A DNA stretch of 64,000 bases from Atherix ibis. Taxonomy: Eukaryota; Arthropoda; Insecta; Diptera; Athericidae. The notes beneath the pieces are model-generated. The model was not told where the DNA came from. It was given only the letters and a program-made list of their open reading frames with translations, and did not search any database. Within the stretch, counting starts at the first letter, position 1. Each line of letters starts with the position of its first letter. Positions 49,859 to 59,900 of the stretch are shown here, in pieces. The position numbers and the translations under genes were made by a program. The DNA lies in contig OY282607.1 in NCBI GenBank assembly GCA_958298945.1, positions 33,761,000 through 33,824,999 of the forward strand. The letters are read 5' to 3'.

Positions 49859-50214
49859 CAAATACTCTTTCGAATATTATGTTATTATTTAAGGAAAATG
49901 GAATGAATTTTTCGAAATCTATGAAGTTTTGAAGAACTAGGAATATTTGACTCCAATTTAATTGAAGTACTTAATTCATTAGAAATAATCTTCAATTATG
50001 TTGAATTTTTTTTTAAATTTAATAGACTACATTTGTTGAAATATTGTAAATACACAATCTCAAAAACCTGGGAGTATAACCTGGCTCTGGTTCAAAATTT
50101 TAAGCGTCACCACATAGTTCTATCGGTGAGATCTAGATAATATTTGTTTATAAATATACTAAATTTGTAAAAAAAAAATACACTTTTAGTTTAAATAATG
50201 TAAATTTGCTTCAA

Positions 50215-51116
50215 ATGAGAATTTAGATTGTTGCCATCATACAAGGTGCATAGAATTACTGAGAGCGATCTTATAAAACCCAACTCGTGCATTAGTATAA
50301 GTCTTTTCCTTATTTGGTAACTGAGCGATCCTATAGATCGTAATAAAAAAAAGTTGTGTTTTTGTAGTTCGTTACAAAAATGCAACAGAAGAATTTTATG
50401 TTAAACTTGATGAATCTACGAGTTTGACATACGGGAGGTTTAGATGAGCTTATGGGAAACATTCGTCATAAATGGTTTATGCTGGGAGTCATTATAAATT
50501 ATTTCGCTCGAAATTCTAATCACAAAATTTAAGTTTCGATTGTACAAGATTCTTTCCATTCTTCGGAAACTTAAGTACTCAGCAAAAACCCATGCAAACT
50601 CTGAATTTTTGGTTCCCTAAGTGAGCATGAACACTTCCGGTGCATATTTAATTATGAGATCCTGCAATATTCTAAACGAAACAATTCCGATTCTGGAACC
50701 TATTTTATGACTAGATTCTGGAGCGCTAGCAAGTTTGCCTAGATGTGCATCGAATTAAGCTCAATAGGCTGCGCTGGGTTGGCTCATAATCCCTATGGAT
50801 GAAGAGGATCCTGTACGAAAAATTTCGGATGTCTCCATTTATAGTCCCAGAAGACGAGATAGATCCTGCCTACAGTGGAACGATAGCATTAATAAATATG
50901 CTGGGTAAGCGCGGCGCAAAGCCGGGACATCTGGAGTTCTTCGACTCAGCAGCCTTAGACCGGACTCCCAGTTGTTACGCCGTTGACAATTATGAAGATG
51001 ATGATAATATGGAAAGAAGTATCACCAAGGAGCTGAACGCCATTCCACTTGAAGCCTTGCAGTATTGCTACAAAGAGTGAAAAAACACCTCCTAGTACTT
51101 TTCTACCACACCTCCA
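50215..51116 (+). mobile_element. Mariner deletion derivative (family N) split by a LINE fragment
   Basis: The left part (about 50290-50470) matches the leader and early block of the 61.2-kb copy (TGATGAATCTACGAGTTT, then CTTATGGGAAA). The right part (about 50985-51085) reads DDDNMERSITKELNAIPLEA then LQYCYKE, the C-terminal transposase segment VTxELKAIPxxxFQxCYEEW. It is followed by the terminus TTCTACCACACCTCCA ending at 51116 before TA. A LINE 3' end lies between the two parts. The left terminus is uncertain. Confidence 0.6.
50480..50975 (+). mobile_element. LINE 3' end, same family as at 1.45-1.84 kb
   Basis: About 50490-50640 aligns with 1450-1590 (TTCGCTCGAAATTCTAA; TACTCAGCAAAAACC; GCAAACTCT). 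RLRWVGS then, after a frame change, MDEED (about 50766-50810) is the RLRWxGHVxRMxED line near the end of RTE-like LINE proteins. SPRRRDRSCLQWNDSINK (about 50842-50895) is the GRPRLRWxD region. The final block GGAGTTCTTCGACTCAGCAG is shared with 1777-1800. The reading frame is broken. Confidence 0.7.
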
Positions 51117-53250
51117 TAGAGACCAACAACTAGAAATGTGTTTTATTATATTCTTCATTTTTCTCAATTTACTTTCAAAAATACCTACTAAAAGTATCGT
51201 GAAAAGGATATGCGTGATTATCAAACGACGATACTACATAAATTTGGTGAAAAATGATTATCTCATTCATAGTTTTTATTGATAATTAATTAAGTCTACT
51301 TTACTTAATATTCATGAACACAAGTTAAAACTTTACTAAACAAAATCTGTTGAAATGAGAAAATGTTTACTGGATGATAAGAATAATTCCTCAAAAAGAA
51401 AAGTTGGTATATGGTAAGAAGTAAGTGAAAATAAAAAAACACCCACTAGAGAAAAAGTAGTAAATGTATTTGCGAACATGATCCAACTCAACCCCATCGC
51501 CATAAAACGCTTCAAAATTATGTGTGGTTCTGTTGGGAAATGTGCTCATATATTTATGGTTTTTTCATATTTAAAAAAAAACTCTTCTTTATAGTCTATT
51601 ATCTAAAAGCTAAAGATTGTTGGTCCCCTGGAAGATGATGATACACGAGAGGGTGTCAAGAAAGCTTTTAAACATCCTCAACTCGAGTGTATAAGCACTT
51701 GTGAAGGTTATGGTATGCTTTCGTATTCCGGTTAGTATTGGTATTTCGGTACACAAGACAAAACCAAACAATTTATTCGACATTTTGCTTACCTCTCGAA
51801 TCATGCTCTCAAGGAAGTTTACGGTGTTGATTTTTGCAATTATACTTCCCCCTTTCCAGTGCTTCTGCAATTTTGTTTTGTGTCCTATTATTTTCATAAG
51901 AGCATCTTGAATTCTACGTTCTAGATTTGTATATTTGGTTTACATTAACGCAACCACACATTGCAGATAATTTCGCTAAGAAACAACGTTATTCTTTAAG
52001 CATGTTTTCTTATTCCTGTCATTTCTTTGTTTTACGACGGGAAGCAAATACACTTAAAAAATGAAAGTTTTCTTATCGATCTTAAAATTTAAATCTTACC
52101 AAAAGACAACAATTTCATCGAAAACTTTTAATATCTTAATAATTTTTTTTTTATAAATTACATCAGAAAACATCTTGTGTTAGTATGTATCCATCGAAAA
52201 CTTTCATATCTTCATAATTTTTTCTATAAACTACATCAAAACTTTCCTATTTTATATGTTGTTTTTTTTTAAACAAAACTTAAATAGTAAAAAAGAAGTG
52301 TTAAACCAAGGCACTAAGAAAAAAATTGCGTGCCATCAAAAACTGCGATAAAATATAAAGTTTTAGAGAAAAATGCCGCATGTACACCAGCGAAAACAAC
52401 GTGATCACATACAAGCAACAATGTTAGGCAGGACTATACATTTCCTCACAGAACACACACCTATTTAGCAAAGTTTTGTTTTAAATGAAAAGAACAACAT
52501 TGCAAAGGAGTCGTATTCAATTTACGTTCACCCACTGCACTCTACTCGTCTTATCCTTGACTTTTCATCTAGGATACGAGCAGCTAATACGATTTATGCC
52601 ATTTTAAGGGATAAAAAAATAACTTTTTTTTTCATATCACTTTGCAATTTTATGCTAGAAAAACGTTTTCTATTTATTTCACATTCCATTCTTGTACTGA
52701 ATCATCCTCCATTATTTGAGAGTTTTCATATTTCTCATATTTAATATGAATGCGATATGGAATTTAGGTCAAAACTGTAATTAGAACTTGAAGAATTTAT
52801 TGAAGAAAAGTGGAAGAGTTTAAATTTTCATAGAAATTCCTCTACACGCATATGCTACACTTTCATTTGTATTTAATTCTCACATTTTAGAATATTTTAT
52901 TGTAATTATTTATTTTTCATGTTAGTCTTAATATTTTTTAATAGTCATTTGATATTTTTCATATTAAATTTTCGAAGAGATTTTACTCGGAATTATTCTT
53001 TGTGAAAAAAATACTATTTTCACTATATTTACTTAGAATTAATTAGGAACATTTAATAATAGTATAAAATGAGAGGGTTGGAAAAACAGTTTTTTCGTTA
53101 AGAAAGTTATAGAGAAAAAAATACAAATATGACTAAATGAGTTAATTGGTATTCATTTTGCTGGCAATTAAACAAAAATTTATCGAACAATAACAGAAAG
53201 CTTCAAGAATGCCCTTTTTTATAATTCACTCGCACTGATTTATGAATATA
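51117..53250. other. No gene recognised
   Basis: About 51610-51900 is open on both strands (95 codons on the minus strand) but matches no family. A worn direct repeat of about 60 bp (TTCATCGAAAACTTT ... ATCTTAATAATTTTTT) occurs at about 52112-52235. Confidence 0.5.
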
Positions 53251-53903
53251 CGATGAGTGAGCAGAAAAATAATGACACTGATTTTTTTGGGAAAAAATTT
53301 TATGTTGTTTTAAAACATCAATATTATCCTCTTTTTTAAAAAAAAAAATCAATTGGGCAGTCATAAGTCGATGAAAGCGTTGTTTCCACTCTTCGTAACA
53401 ATGCTAGAACCCCTCAACTATTATCCTTTGGATATTATTGATAGTATTAACATGACATCTTTTCAAGTATATATTGGAGTACAAAAAAAATTTACATTGA
53501 CTTAGATCGGGTAAATAGAAAAAGGGGAAGAGGGGCAGGAGATTACAGATATTCCTTTTTTTCTAAAAAAAGTCTTATTTATAAAGATAGAGCATCTATC
53601 TTATTTTCTGAGCCATTCAAGGACTACTTATTATCTTAAATGCCTTCACTCGTTCCACTTTTTCATCAGTTTCTCTGAGCTAGGTTCGCCTTGTTCTCAT
53701 GTAAGAAAATTTTCCCAAAAGGATCGCTGCAAATTTTTGTAAGTCATACTCGAAGATGCATCAATCCTGACATTTCAAAAACACTAGACGCATGTTCACC
53801 GGACGAGCTTGAAACTTGTACTGCACATCAAGAAGGAACAAAAATTGAAAGTTTATAGTAGTGCTAGATTATTCTTAATGTCATTACATTTTGCCACACC
53901 TCA
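53251..53903 (-). mobile_element. Mariner deletion derivative (family N), both ends present
   Basis: The right end, read inward on the minus strand, is TGAGGTGTGGCAAAATGTAATGAC beginning at 53903 after TA (53904-53905), given here with no more than its ends checked. The left end CGATGAGTGAGCAG starts at 53251 after TA. On the minus strand the helix-turn-helix text TDEKVERVKAF is at about 53665-53640, a second-Asp remnant (ATGCTCTATC) at about 53590, and the C-terminal segment at about 53470-53370. The length is 653 bp. Confidence 0.75.
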
Positions 53904-54605
53904 TATTCTTACAGATGTATACCTGTCTTAGTTGTTGCACAAATATTAAAAATAATTACAGTAATAGCAATTAATGCAAATAGTTCTTAAAGTAAAACGT
54001 CAAGTATAAATCGTCAATTGTCAGTATTTTGTCTCAACAATAATGCATGCAATAATCCTTATTTGGCGATAAATATTTTGAGTCGTCGATGGATACAGGT
54101 AGAGTTTCAAAAATATTATAAAATTCACATGAATAGAATTTTACCGAGAATTAGGCTAGTTTTGCGAATGTACTGAATTCTCCTCAAATTTTTATTATAC
54201 TCTTTAATGAAAATTAACTGAAATGGTTAGCAATCTACTTGTGCCGGGGTCTCACTAATTTTCAGTATTGATAAAGGAAGAAGTGTACAAGCACTTTTCT
54301 TCTTAGTTCTTCCTAAATAATATAAACTTTTCAATCAAAAGAGATTATTGACTTAATAATTAACAATCCTCCATTATATGTCCTTTGAATTATATTAAAA
54401 TCTACTTGAAAATAGGCTTTTGAAGAAAATTCAGCAAACGGGAATAGTGAGAGTAGCAATCATATCAATTTTCAATATCCTTTATTAAATTGTTGATATG
54501 ATAAGAAGGTATATAAAGTGATCGTTCATATGATATGTGTTTTCAAGCACATTAAAATGTTTTTCACACAAAAAACGAAGCTTAAAAAGTCCTTTTAAGA
54601 CAACT
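53904..54605. other. AT-rich DNA, no gene seen
   Basis: No recognisable features. Confidence 0.6.
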
Positions 54606-54616
54606 ATTTTTTAAAA

Positions 54617-54650
54617 ATCTGCAGCTGTGCCGTATCTGCAGCTGTGCCGT
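54617..54650 (+). repeat. Tandem 17-bp duplication of the 5S-like 5' end
   Basis: ATCTGCAGCTGTGCCGT occurs at 54617-54633 and again, without change, at 54634-54650. It could come from template jumping during 5' end completion, or from insertion of one copy into another 5S sequence. Confidence 0.95.
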
Positions 54651-54752
54651 CCTGGATCTACCGGTTCTCGTCCGATCACCGAAGTTAAGCAGGACTGGGC
54701 GTGGTTAGTACTTGGATGGGTGACCGCTTGGGAACATCGCGTGCCGCAGGTT
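54635..54752 (+). pseudogene. 5S-rRNA-like sequence, full length (118 nt)
   Basis: It spans the length of a eukaryotic 5S rRNA. The internal promoter region is well kept: GAAGTTAAGCAGGACTGGGC (A-box side) and TGGATGGGTGACCGCTTGGG (C-box side), as is GGTTCTCGTCCGATCACCG upstream. The ends can form most of helix I (CTGCAGC against GCCGCAG, one mismatch). There is no T-run after the 3' end; a tRNA-like block follows instead, so it should not terminate as a normal 5S gene. It probably serves, or served, as a Pol III-type promoter or is a captured 5S copy. Confidence 0.85.
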
Positions 54753-54769
54753 TAACCTTGTGTGTGTCG

Positions 54770-54815
54770 ACCGACTCACACTCGGTAGATAGCGGGTTCG
54801 ATTCCCGCTGCCGCC
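54770..54815 (+). pseudogene. tRNA-like 3' half, Val(CAC)-type anticodon loop
   Basis: A 5-bp stem ACCGA/TCGGT closes the 7-nt loop CTCACAC (54775-54781), giving U33 and anticodon CAC. A 5-nt variable loop AGATA follows. A perfect T-arm GCGGG-TTCGATT-CCCGC (54792-54808) comes next, containing the B-box GGTTCGATTCC. TGCCGCC stands where the 3' acceptor strand belongs. I find no matching 5' acceptor strand or D-arm, so only the 3' half is tRNA-like. Its distance from the 5S-like block is the same in the decayed copy near 5 kb. Confidence 0.75.
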
Positions 54816-54989
54816 TTCTTGGCATGGTGCCGGGGTGAGAGGCCGACTACAAGCCTTATATGTAGTCCGTAGGGTCCCCCAACGTCACTGGAGGTTACTT
54901 CGCTGGCCTGATAAGCCGCAAGCTATAAAAAACCACCTTATCAAGAAACAGCACAAGAAGAATCAACCGGACCGTACCTCAGGCAAAAA

Positions 54990-55400
54990 ACTCATCTGGT
55001 TTTCATCGAACAGCACGAATAGGTACCTGGAACGTGCGGGACTCTCTCCCCCAAAAAAAAAAAAAAAAAACTTCTCGACTGGCTTCTCTTCCAAAAAACG
55101 CTTACAACCTCAACATCCTGGGAATCTCCGAGACAAGGTGGAAACATCAAGGGAAGCCCTCACAACGCAGACGGGTAAACGAACACGAACACTTCATCTA
55201 CAGCGGCCACCACTGTGGAGTCGGATTGATCCTATCGGCCAACGCAAAAAGAGATCTCTCATGGGCTACAAACCGGTCTCCGACCGCCTTCTGACAGCCA
55301 GGCTCCACTCGAAATTCCGAAACATCACCATCGTGCAGTGCTTATGCCCCAACCGAAGTAGATGATGACGCCAACAAAAAAGAAGCCTTCTACCACCAAC
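54990..55400 (+). pseudogene. LINE apurinic-type endonuclease, N-terminal part
   Basis: RIGTWNVRDS (from 55016) is the typical start of APE endonucleases, with the metal-binding Asn. An 18-A run follows at about 55053-55070. Then come NAYNLNILGISETRW (about 55096-55140) with the catalytic Glu, and FIYSGHHCGVGLILSANAKR (about 55195-55255). After a frame change the text is SDRLLTARLHSKFRNITIVQ (about 55275-55340). After another it resembles YAPTEVDDDANKKEAFYHQL, ending near 55400. The later motifs (ILGDFN, SDH) are absent because of the internal deletion. Confidence 0.8.
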
Positions 55401-55584
55401 TAGAGACGTGTATTCTCTGTGCCGCTATATGCTCCATAGGAGCGACTGTGTTTCATTACTTTGTGTATATGTGTTATAATGTAGAAATGAAACCTGTCAA
55501 ATAAAAAAAAAATAAAAAATTTTTTTTAAAAACTAATTTATAAAAAAAAATTTTGAAACCTTTTATAGATTTTTTATTTTATTA

Positions 55585-56834
55585 TTCGTGTATACCTTAA
55601 AAATGCGGGATTTTTGGCAAACTTTGAGTGTTTATTTTGAAAAATTGTTACAATATATTTTATTCAAAGTATTGTCCATCGGAAGCCACTACTTTTTCCC
55701 ATCTTTCTGGCAACATATGCATTCCGCGCCAAAAAAACTGCTCCAGTTTTGAGGCCAAGAATGAATCGAGCCAATTTTTTAAGCCCTGTTCTGAAGTGAA
55801 GCGTGTTCCGGTGAGGGCGTTTTGCATGGATATAAACAAATGGTAGTCGGATGGGGCAAGGTCTGGGCTATAAGGCGGGTGAGGCAAAACTTCCCAGCCA
55901 CTGTTTTCTAAATAATTTTTAACCGGTCTTGCAACATGAGGCCGAGTGTTGTCATGATGGAAAATTATGGCTTCGTGTCTGGTGGCATATTCCGGGCGTT
56001 TTTCGGCCAATGCTCGCTTCAAACGGATTAATTGTGTTCGGTAGAGGACGCCTGTGATTGTCTGGCCCGATTTCAATAGCTCATAATAGATCACACCCTT
56101 CTGATCCCACCAAATACAGAGCATTACCTTGGCGCCATGGATATTTGGCTTTGGCGTTGATTTGGCTGGTTGGCCGGGCTTCACATACGATTTTTTGCGC
56201 TTTGGGTTGTCGTAATGAATCCATTTTTCGTCGCCAGTAATGATTCGATTCAAAAACGACTCCTTTTTCTGCCGTTCAAGCAGCATTTCGGATATACAAA
56301 ATCGCCTTTCAACGTCTCTCGGCTTCAATTCATATGGGACCCAATTTCCTTGCTTTTGGATGAATCCTGCTGCTTTCAAACGTTTTAAAATGGCTGCTTG
56401 AGTGACTCCCAATGATTTTGCAATTTCTTCTTGAGTTCGACAACAGTCTTCGTCGAGTAATGCCTCCAAATCTTCATCTTCAAACTTTTTTGGCTGACCT
56501 GGTCGTTCTTTGTCTTCCGTGTCAATCACCACTTCTGAACCACTTCTGAACCGCACAAACCATCTCTCGCACGTTGAAATCGATGGAACATATTCAGGAT
56601 AAGCTTCGGTGAGCAATCGAATGAGCAATCTTCAAATTGAAGAAGTAAATCAACACTTCCCGCAAATGGGACTTTTTTGGTAGGAAATTCGACATTTATG
56701 AAGCAAAAAAAAACTTTGTTGTTTATACTATTTCGTTCAATGACTAATCGAGAATGAATGGCAGATGTTTAACCTCCAAAATGCCATATGAGTTATTATT
56801 AACACAAGCCCGCATTTTTAAGTTATACACCTAA
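55585..56834 (-). mobile_element. Mauritiana-type mariner, copy 1
   Basis: The ends TTCGTGTATACCTTAAAAA (55585) and, inverted, TTAGGTGTATAACTTAAAAA (at 56834) share ATGCGGG further in and are bordered by TA (55583-55584 and 56835-56836). The 1250-bp span and single internal gene fit the mauritiana subfamily, to which Mos1 belongs. It sits between the LINE derivative ending near 55.53 kb and Jockey copy J1 starting near 56.89 kb. Confidence 0.92.
55660..56696 (-). pseudogene. Mauritiana-type mariner transposase, N-terminal frame break
   Basis: The natural start is ATG at 56696 (MSNFLPKKSHLREVLIYFFN). After LK, near 56630, the frame breaks; that reading ends at TGA 33 codons in. The remaining 322 codons (56628-55660) are open in another frame and have no ATG at their head. 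They contain TCERWF, the second helix-turn-helix (RTQEEIAKSLGVTQAAILKR), WVPYEL and the DD34D triad: Asp133 (GDEKW), Asp226 (HHDN) and Asp261 (SPDLAPSDYH). The C-terminus PERWEKVVASDGQYFE is complete. Resemblance to Mos1 is high over the whole length. The break is identical in copy 2, so it is inherited. Confidence 0.9.
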
Positions 56835-56892
56835 TATTATTGTAAAATTTATTTTTTGAATAATATTGGCAGGTGACTATTTTCATAATTTA

Positions 56893-57720
56893 TTTATTTT
56901 TTTATTTGTTTATCTGCAAATATGATACAATTGTATTGTAACAAGCAAATTTGCGTAACATTTTAATTAACATAAATTAATGGAAGTTAGATTCCTCTAG
57001 AAAATCTCTAGGTCCTTGTATTTTAAGTCTCCGATGACTGTTTCCGGGGAGGGCAGTATAGGACAATTATGGATTATGATGATAGTATAAACAGGAGTGA
57101 TATTTTTTATAGCGGGAAATATACAGGTCCTGAACAAAGGGAATATTTAGATCACGTTGTATAACGTTGTTACGAACATTAAAGGGGGCATCAACAATTT
57201 TACGGAGGATCTTGGATTGTATGGCCTGGACGCGATAGGAATTGGAACGTTTTGTTGAACCCCAAAGTTCAATTCCATATGTCCAAATAGGCTTTATGAT
57301 TGTATTGTATATTAAAAGTTTACTTTTGATTGTTAGTTTCGAGCGTTTGTCCAATAAAGTCCCAAACAACCCACTTTATCATATTATGGAATCATGTTGC
57401 TATTAATGTATAAAGAGGTAGATTTTCCTTGACAAAGTGTGAAAGTAATGTGAGCACTCTTCTGTTAATTTACCTCACTCTCCATTCCTTAAACCAAGAT
57501 TGAAGGTTGTGGATATTATTCGAAGCTATGTCAGAATTTGTATGGGCAGTAAATATGGCCGTATCATCTGCACAAGTAGCAATGATGGTATTAGGATGAT
57601 ATGGGATGTCATGGTTATAAATATTATATAAAATAGGATCAAGTATACTGCCTTATGGTACTACGGCTAGAATAAGATATATTTCTGAGAATTTTGAGTT
57701 AAGTGCAACTTAGAAATGAC
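56893..57720 (-). mobile_element. Jockey-type LINE, copy J1, with 3' end
   Basis: On the minus strand, SILDPILYNIYNHDIP (about 57638-57590) precedes ATCADDTAIFTAHTNSDIAS (about 57582-57523), the reverse transcriptase active site with YADD changed to CADD. QG before SILDP is a stop. LLDKRSKLTIKSKLLIYNTI (about 57357-57298) and KPIWTYGIELWGSTKRSNSY are classic Jockey thumb motifs. AIQSKILRKIVDAPFNVRNN and DLNIPFVQDL follow to about 57120. The 3' untranslated part ends in A/T-rich tail sequence at about 56893-56915, about 57 bp from mariner copy 1. 5'-truncated and inactive. Confidence 0.85.
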
Positions 57721-58949
57721 GTTGGAAAAGATATAAATTTATGATAAGATAGTATGAAGTTATATAATATTATTAAATAAAATATAAACTTTGAAAATAT
57801 TTTAAATTTTTTGCAAATTGCAGTAGATTTCAAAGCACTATAAAATCGAATATTTATTAAATAAATCTTAAAATATACAATATATAAAAATGTAATTTTT
57901 CAGATTAATTGAAGAATTTTTAGATAAAGATAAAAAATTATATCAATTGGAGTAGATAAATTCTATTATTTAATGAAATTATTCAACATTATTCCAAGTC
58001 ATTACAGACAAACAAGTTATTATACCGAATAATAAATATCAAAATATGTAGATTCATCATTTTAACACGAGCACATACACAAAATCTTTTATCTAAATTG
58101 GAAACATGTACAAATATGGTATTCCAACAACGGAGCAGTATGCTTGGTGTTTTTGCACACGAATCTGCTTAAACGAAACCTCTTTCATTAAATTGAAATT
58201 GTATAGTTTGAAATGTTTTCTAAAAGCACAGTAGCCTAAACATCGGTTTACATTGTCCCTAGACCATTAATATCGTGTCCAGACAGTACACACAGTATTG
58301 CGGTTAATCCACGGCTAGCCGTATTGTGTATAAAGAATTTCGCAATATTAAAAGTAAGGTAAACAAGCTTGTGAGGAAAATCCAATTTGTAAAGAATGCA
58401 CCTCATTCAAAAGGGCAGAAAATATTATTTCTTCATTTTTAGCCAACTTTCTTAACAACAGCAACTCTTTCTATTCATTTTTCTATTAAAACATACTAAA
58501 GAATTCCTCAAAAAGGCTGATAATATTTTTTTTAACCTTTTTCTTTGTTTGCGTACACTTTGTTATTGAAGCCATAAAAAATTAAACTTATTCAGCTATT
58601 TGATAGAAAAAAGCTTAATACCATTAAAATCATCTTCAGTTTATGATATAAATTCACAAAACTGAGTTATTTTTTTAATACTTTTTTAGATGGTAGTTAT
58701 TTCTGATTGTAATAAAAAACATTGACACTGAACGATAAGATCCTTCTGTTGAGTGTGGAATAATTTTTTTTTAATTTTTAATTTAATTTTATTATTAGTT
58801 GTACTTACAACTAGTAACAAGCAGATTTTGATGACTGTAAATACAAGGACATTAGGACATGTAGAGGAAATCACCCATCAATGTTACCTCAAAAACAGGA
58901 TAATATTTTATTATAACTTTAAAAAGTCTCTCCAAACGTGTAAGGGAAT
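57721..58949. other. AT-rich DNA, no gene seen
   Basis: No recognisable coding or RNA features. Confidence 0.6.
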
Positions 58950-59898
58950 CTAATGGGAGGGTGGGAGTGAGTAGTTCTCTTCCTAAAGGATTAGGATGGT
59001 AGTATAGATGGGAGGTACAGAGTTTACGAACAAATTGGACATTTAGATCGCGATGGATTGGATAACCATGTTTTGCACATCAAAAGCGGAGTATTGACAA
59101 CTTTACGAAGAATTCAGGATTATAGAGTTTAGATTGGAAGGGAATTGGAATGCTTAGATGAGCCCCAAAGTTCTAATCCTTATGTCCATATCGGTTTTAA
59201 TACCGTATTATGTAGTAATAGTTTGTTTTTTATTGTCAGTTTCGATCTGCTGTCTAGGACTCGTAGAAATCGTTTGTATCGTCCATTAAGTTAATTTCTT
59301 TTAGTTTTCATGTGAGAGTTCTGGATTATCTTTTTATCGAATATAAGTCCAAAGAAACGCACTGTCGTTTTTTGAGCAATATTACTGCCGTTCAGGGTTA
59401 TATCAGGCATCTGTTCTCGGCTAAGTATGAAAATAGTATGACCATATTTTTGCTCATTTACCCCCACTCTCCACCTTTTGAATCAGGTTTCTAAGGAGTA
59501 GGTGTGGTTCTGTAGGTTATTGGTGGCTGTGGAAGGATCTTTGTGATGTGTATGGATGGCTGAGTCATTAGCATATATTACGGTAAGGATATTGGTGTGA
59601 CAAGAAATATCATAGGTGTAAATATTGTGAAGGATTGGAGCTAGGATGCTGCCCTGAGAGACACCGGCAGAGATAGGCTAAATGTCGGAAAACTCAATAT
59701 TTTCAGCTATTTGAAAATATTGGTCTGAGAGATAGGATTTTAGGATGTAGAAATAACCACAGGGTACGACCTGCTGCAACTTCCAAAGCAATCCAGCGTT
59801 CCATACACGGTCAAAAGCTTGCGAAATATCAAAAAATACGCTTGAATATTATTCGTTTTGCTCTAGCAAACACAATATGTTATGTAATCAACGCAAAA
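58950..59898 (-). mobile_element. Jockey-type LINE, copy J2, 5' side cut at a mariner
   Basis: On the minus strand: SSVFFDISQAFDRVWNAGLL (about 59850-59790) holds the first catalytic Asp region. QVVPCGYFYILKSYLSDQYF follows, then GVSQGSILAPILHNIYTYDI (frame-corrected, about 59663-59605), then TVIYANDSAIHT (about 59585-59550), where YADD has become YAND. NEQKYGHTIFILSREQ at about 59462-59415 and a worn thumb at about 59240-59120 complete it. The upstream limit coincides with mariner copy 2, beyond which the element does not resume. Confidence 0.8.
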
Positions 59899-59900
59899 TA

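Larger units (their letters stand above)
54606..55532 (+). mobile_element. LINE derivative headed by 5S-rRNA-like and tRNA-like sequence
   Basis: In order: a 5S-rRNA-like block (54635-54752), a tRNA-like 3' half (54770-54815), a leader, a LINE endonuclease segment (about 55010-55400), and at once a short 3' tail ending in AAATAAAAAAAAAATAAAAA (to about 55519). The reverse transcriptase is absent, so it is an internally deleted, non-autonomous LINE. The A/T-rich blocks ATTTTTTAAAAA (54606-54617) and ATTTTTTTTAAAAA (55519-55532) flank it and may be a target duplication, though they are low in complexity. GC content is clearly above the surroundings, suggesting a fairly recent insertion. Confidence 0.75.

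Noticed and set aside
54635..54752. Functional 5S rRNA gene
   Set aside because: No terminator T-run follows, a tRNA-like block and LINE sequence are fused to it, helix I has a mismatch, and there is no tandem 5S array.
54770..54815. Functional tRNA-Val gene
   Set aside because: Only the anticodon arm, T-arm and one acceptor strand can be drawn. The D-arm and 5' acceptor strand are missing.
54835..55365. 176-codon plus-strand frame as a new basic protein
   Set aside because: It is mostly the wrong frame of the LINE leader and endonuclease; only its last third coincides with endonuclease text after a frameshift.
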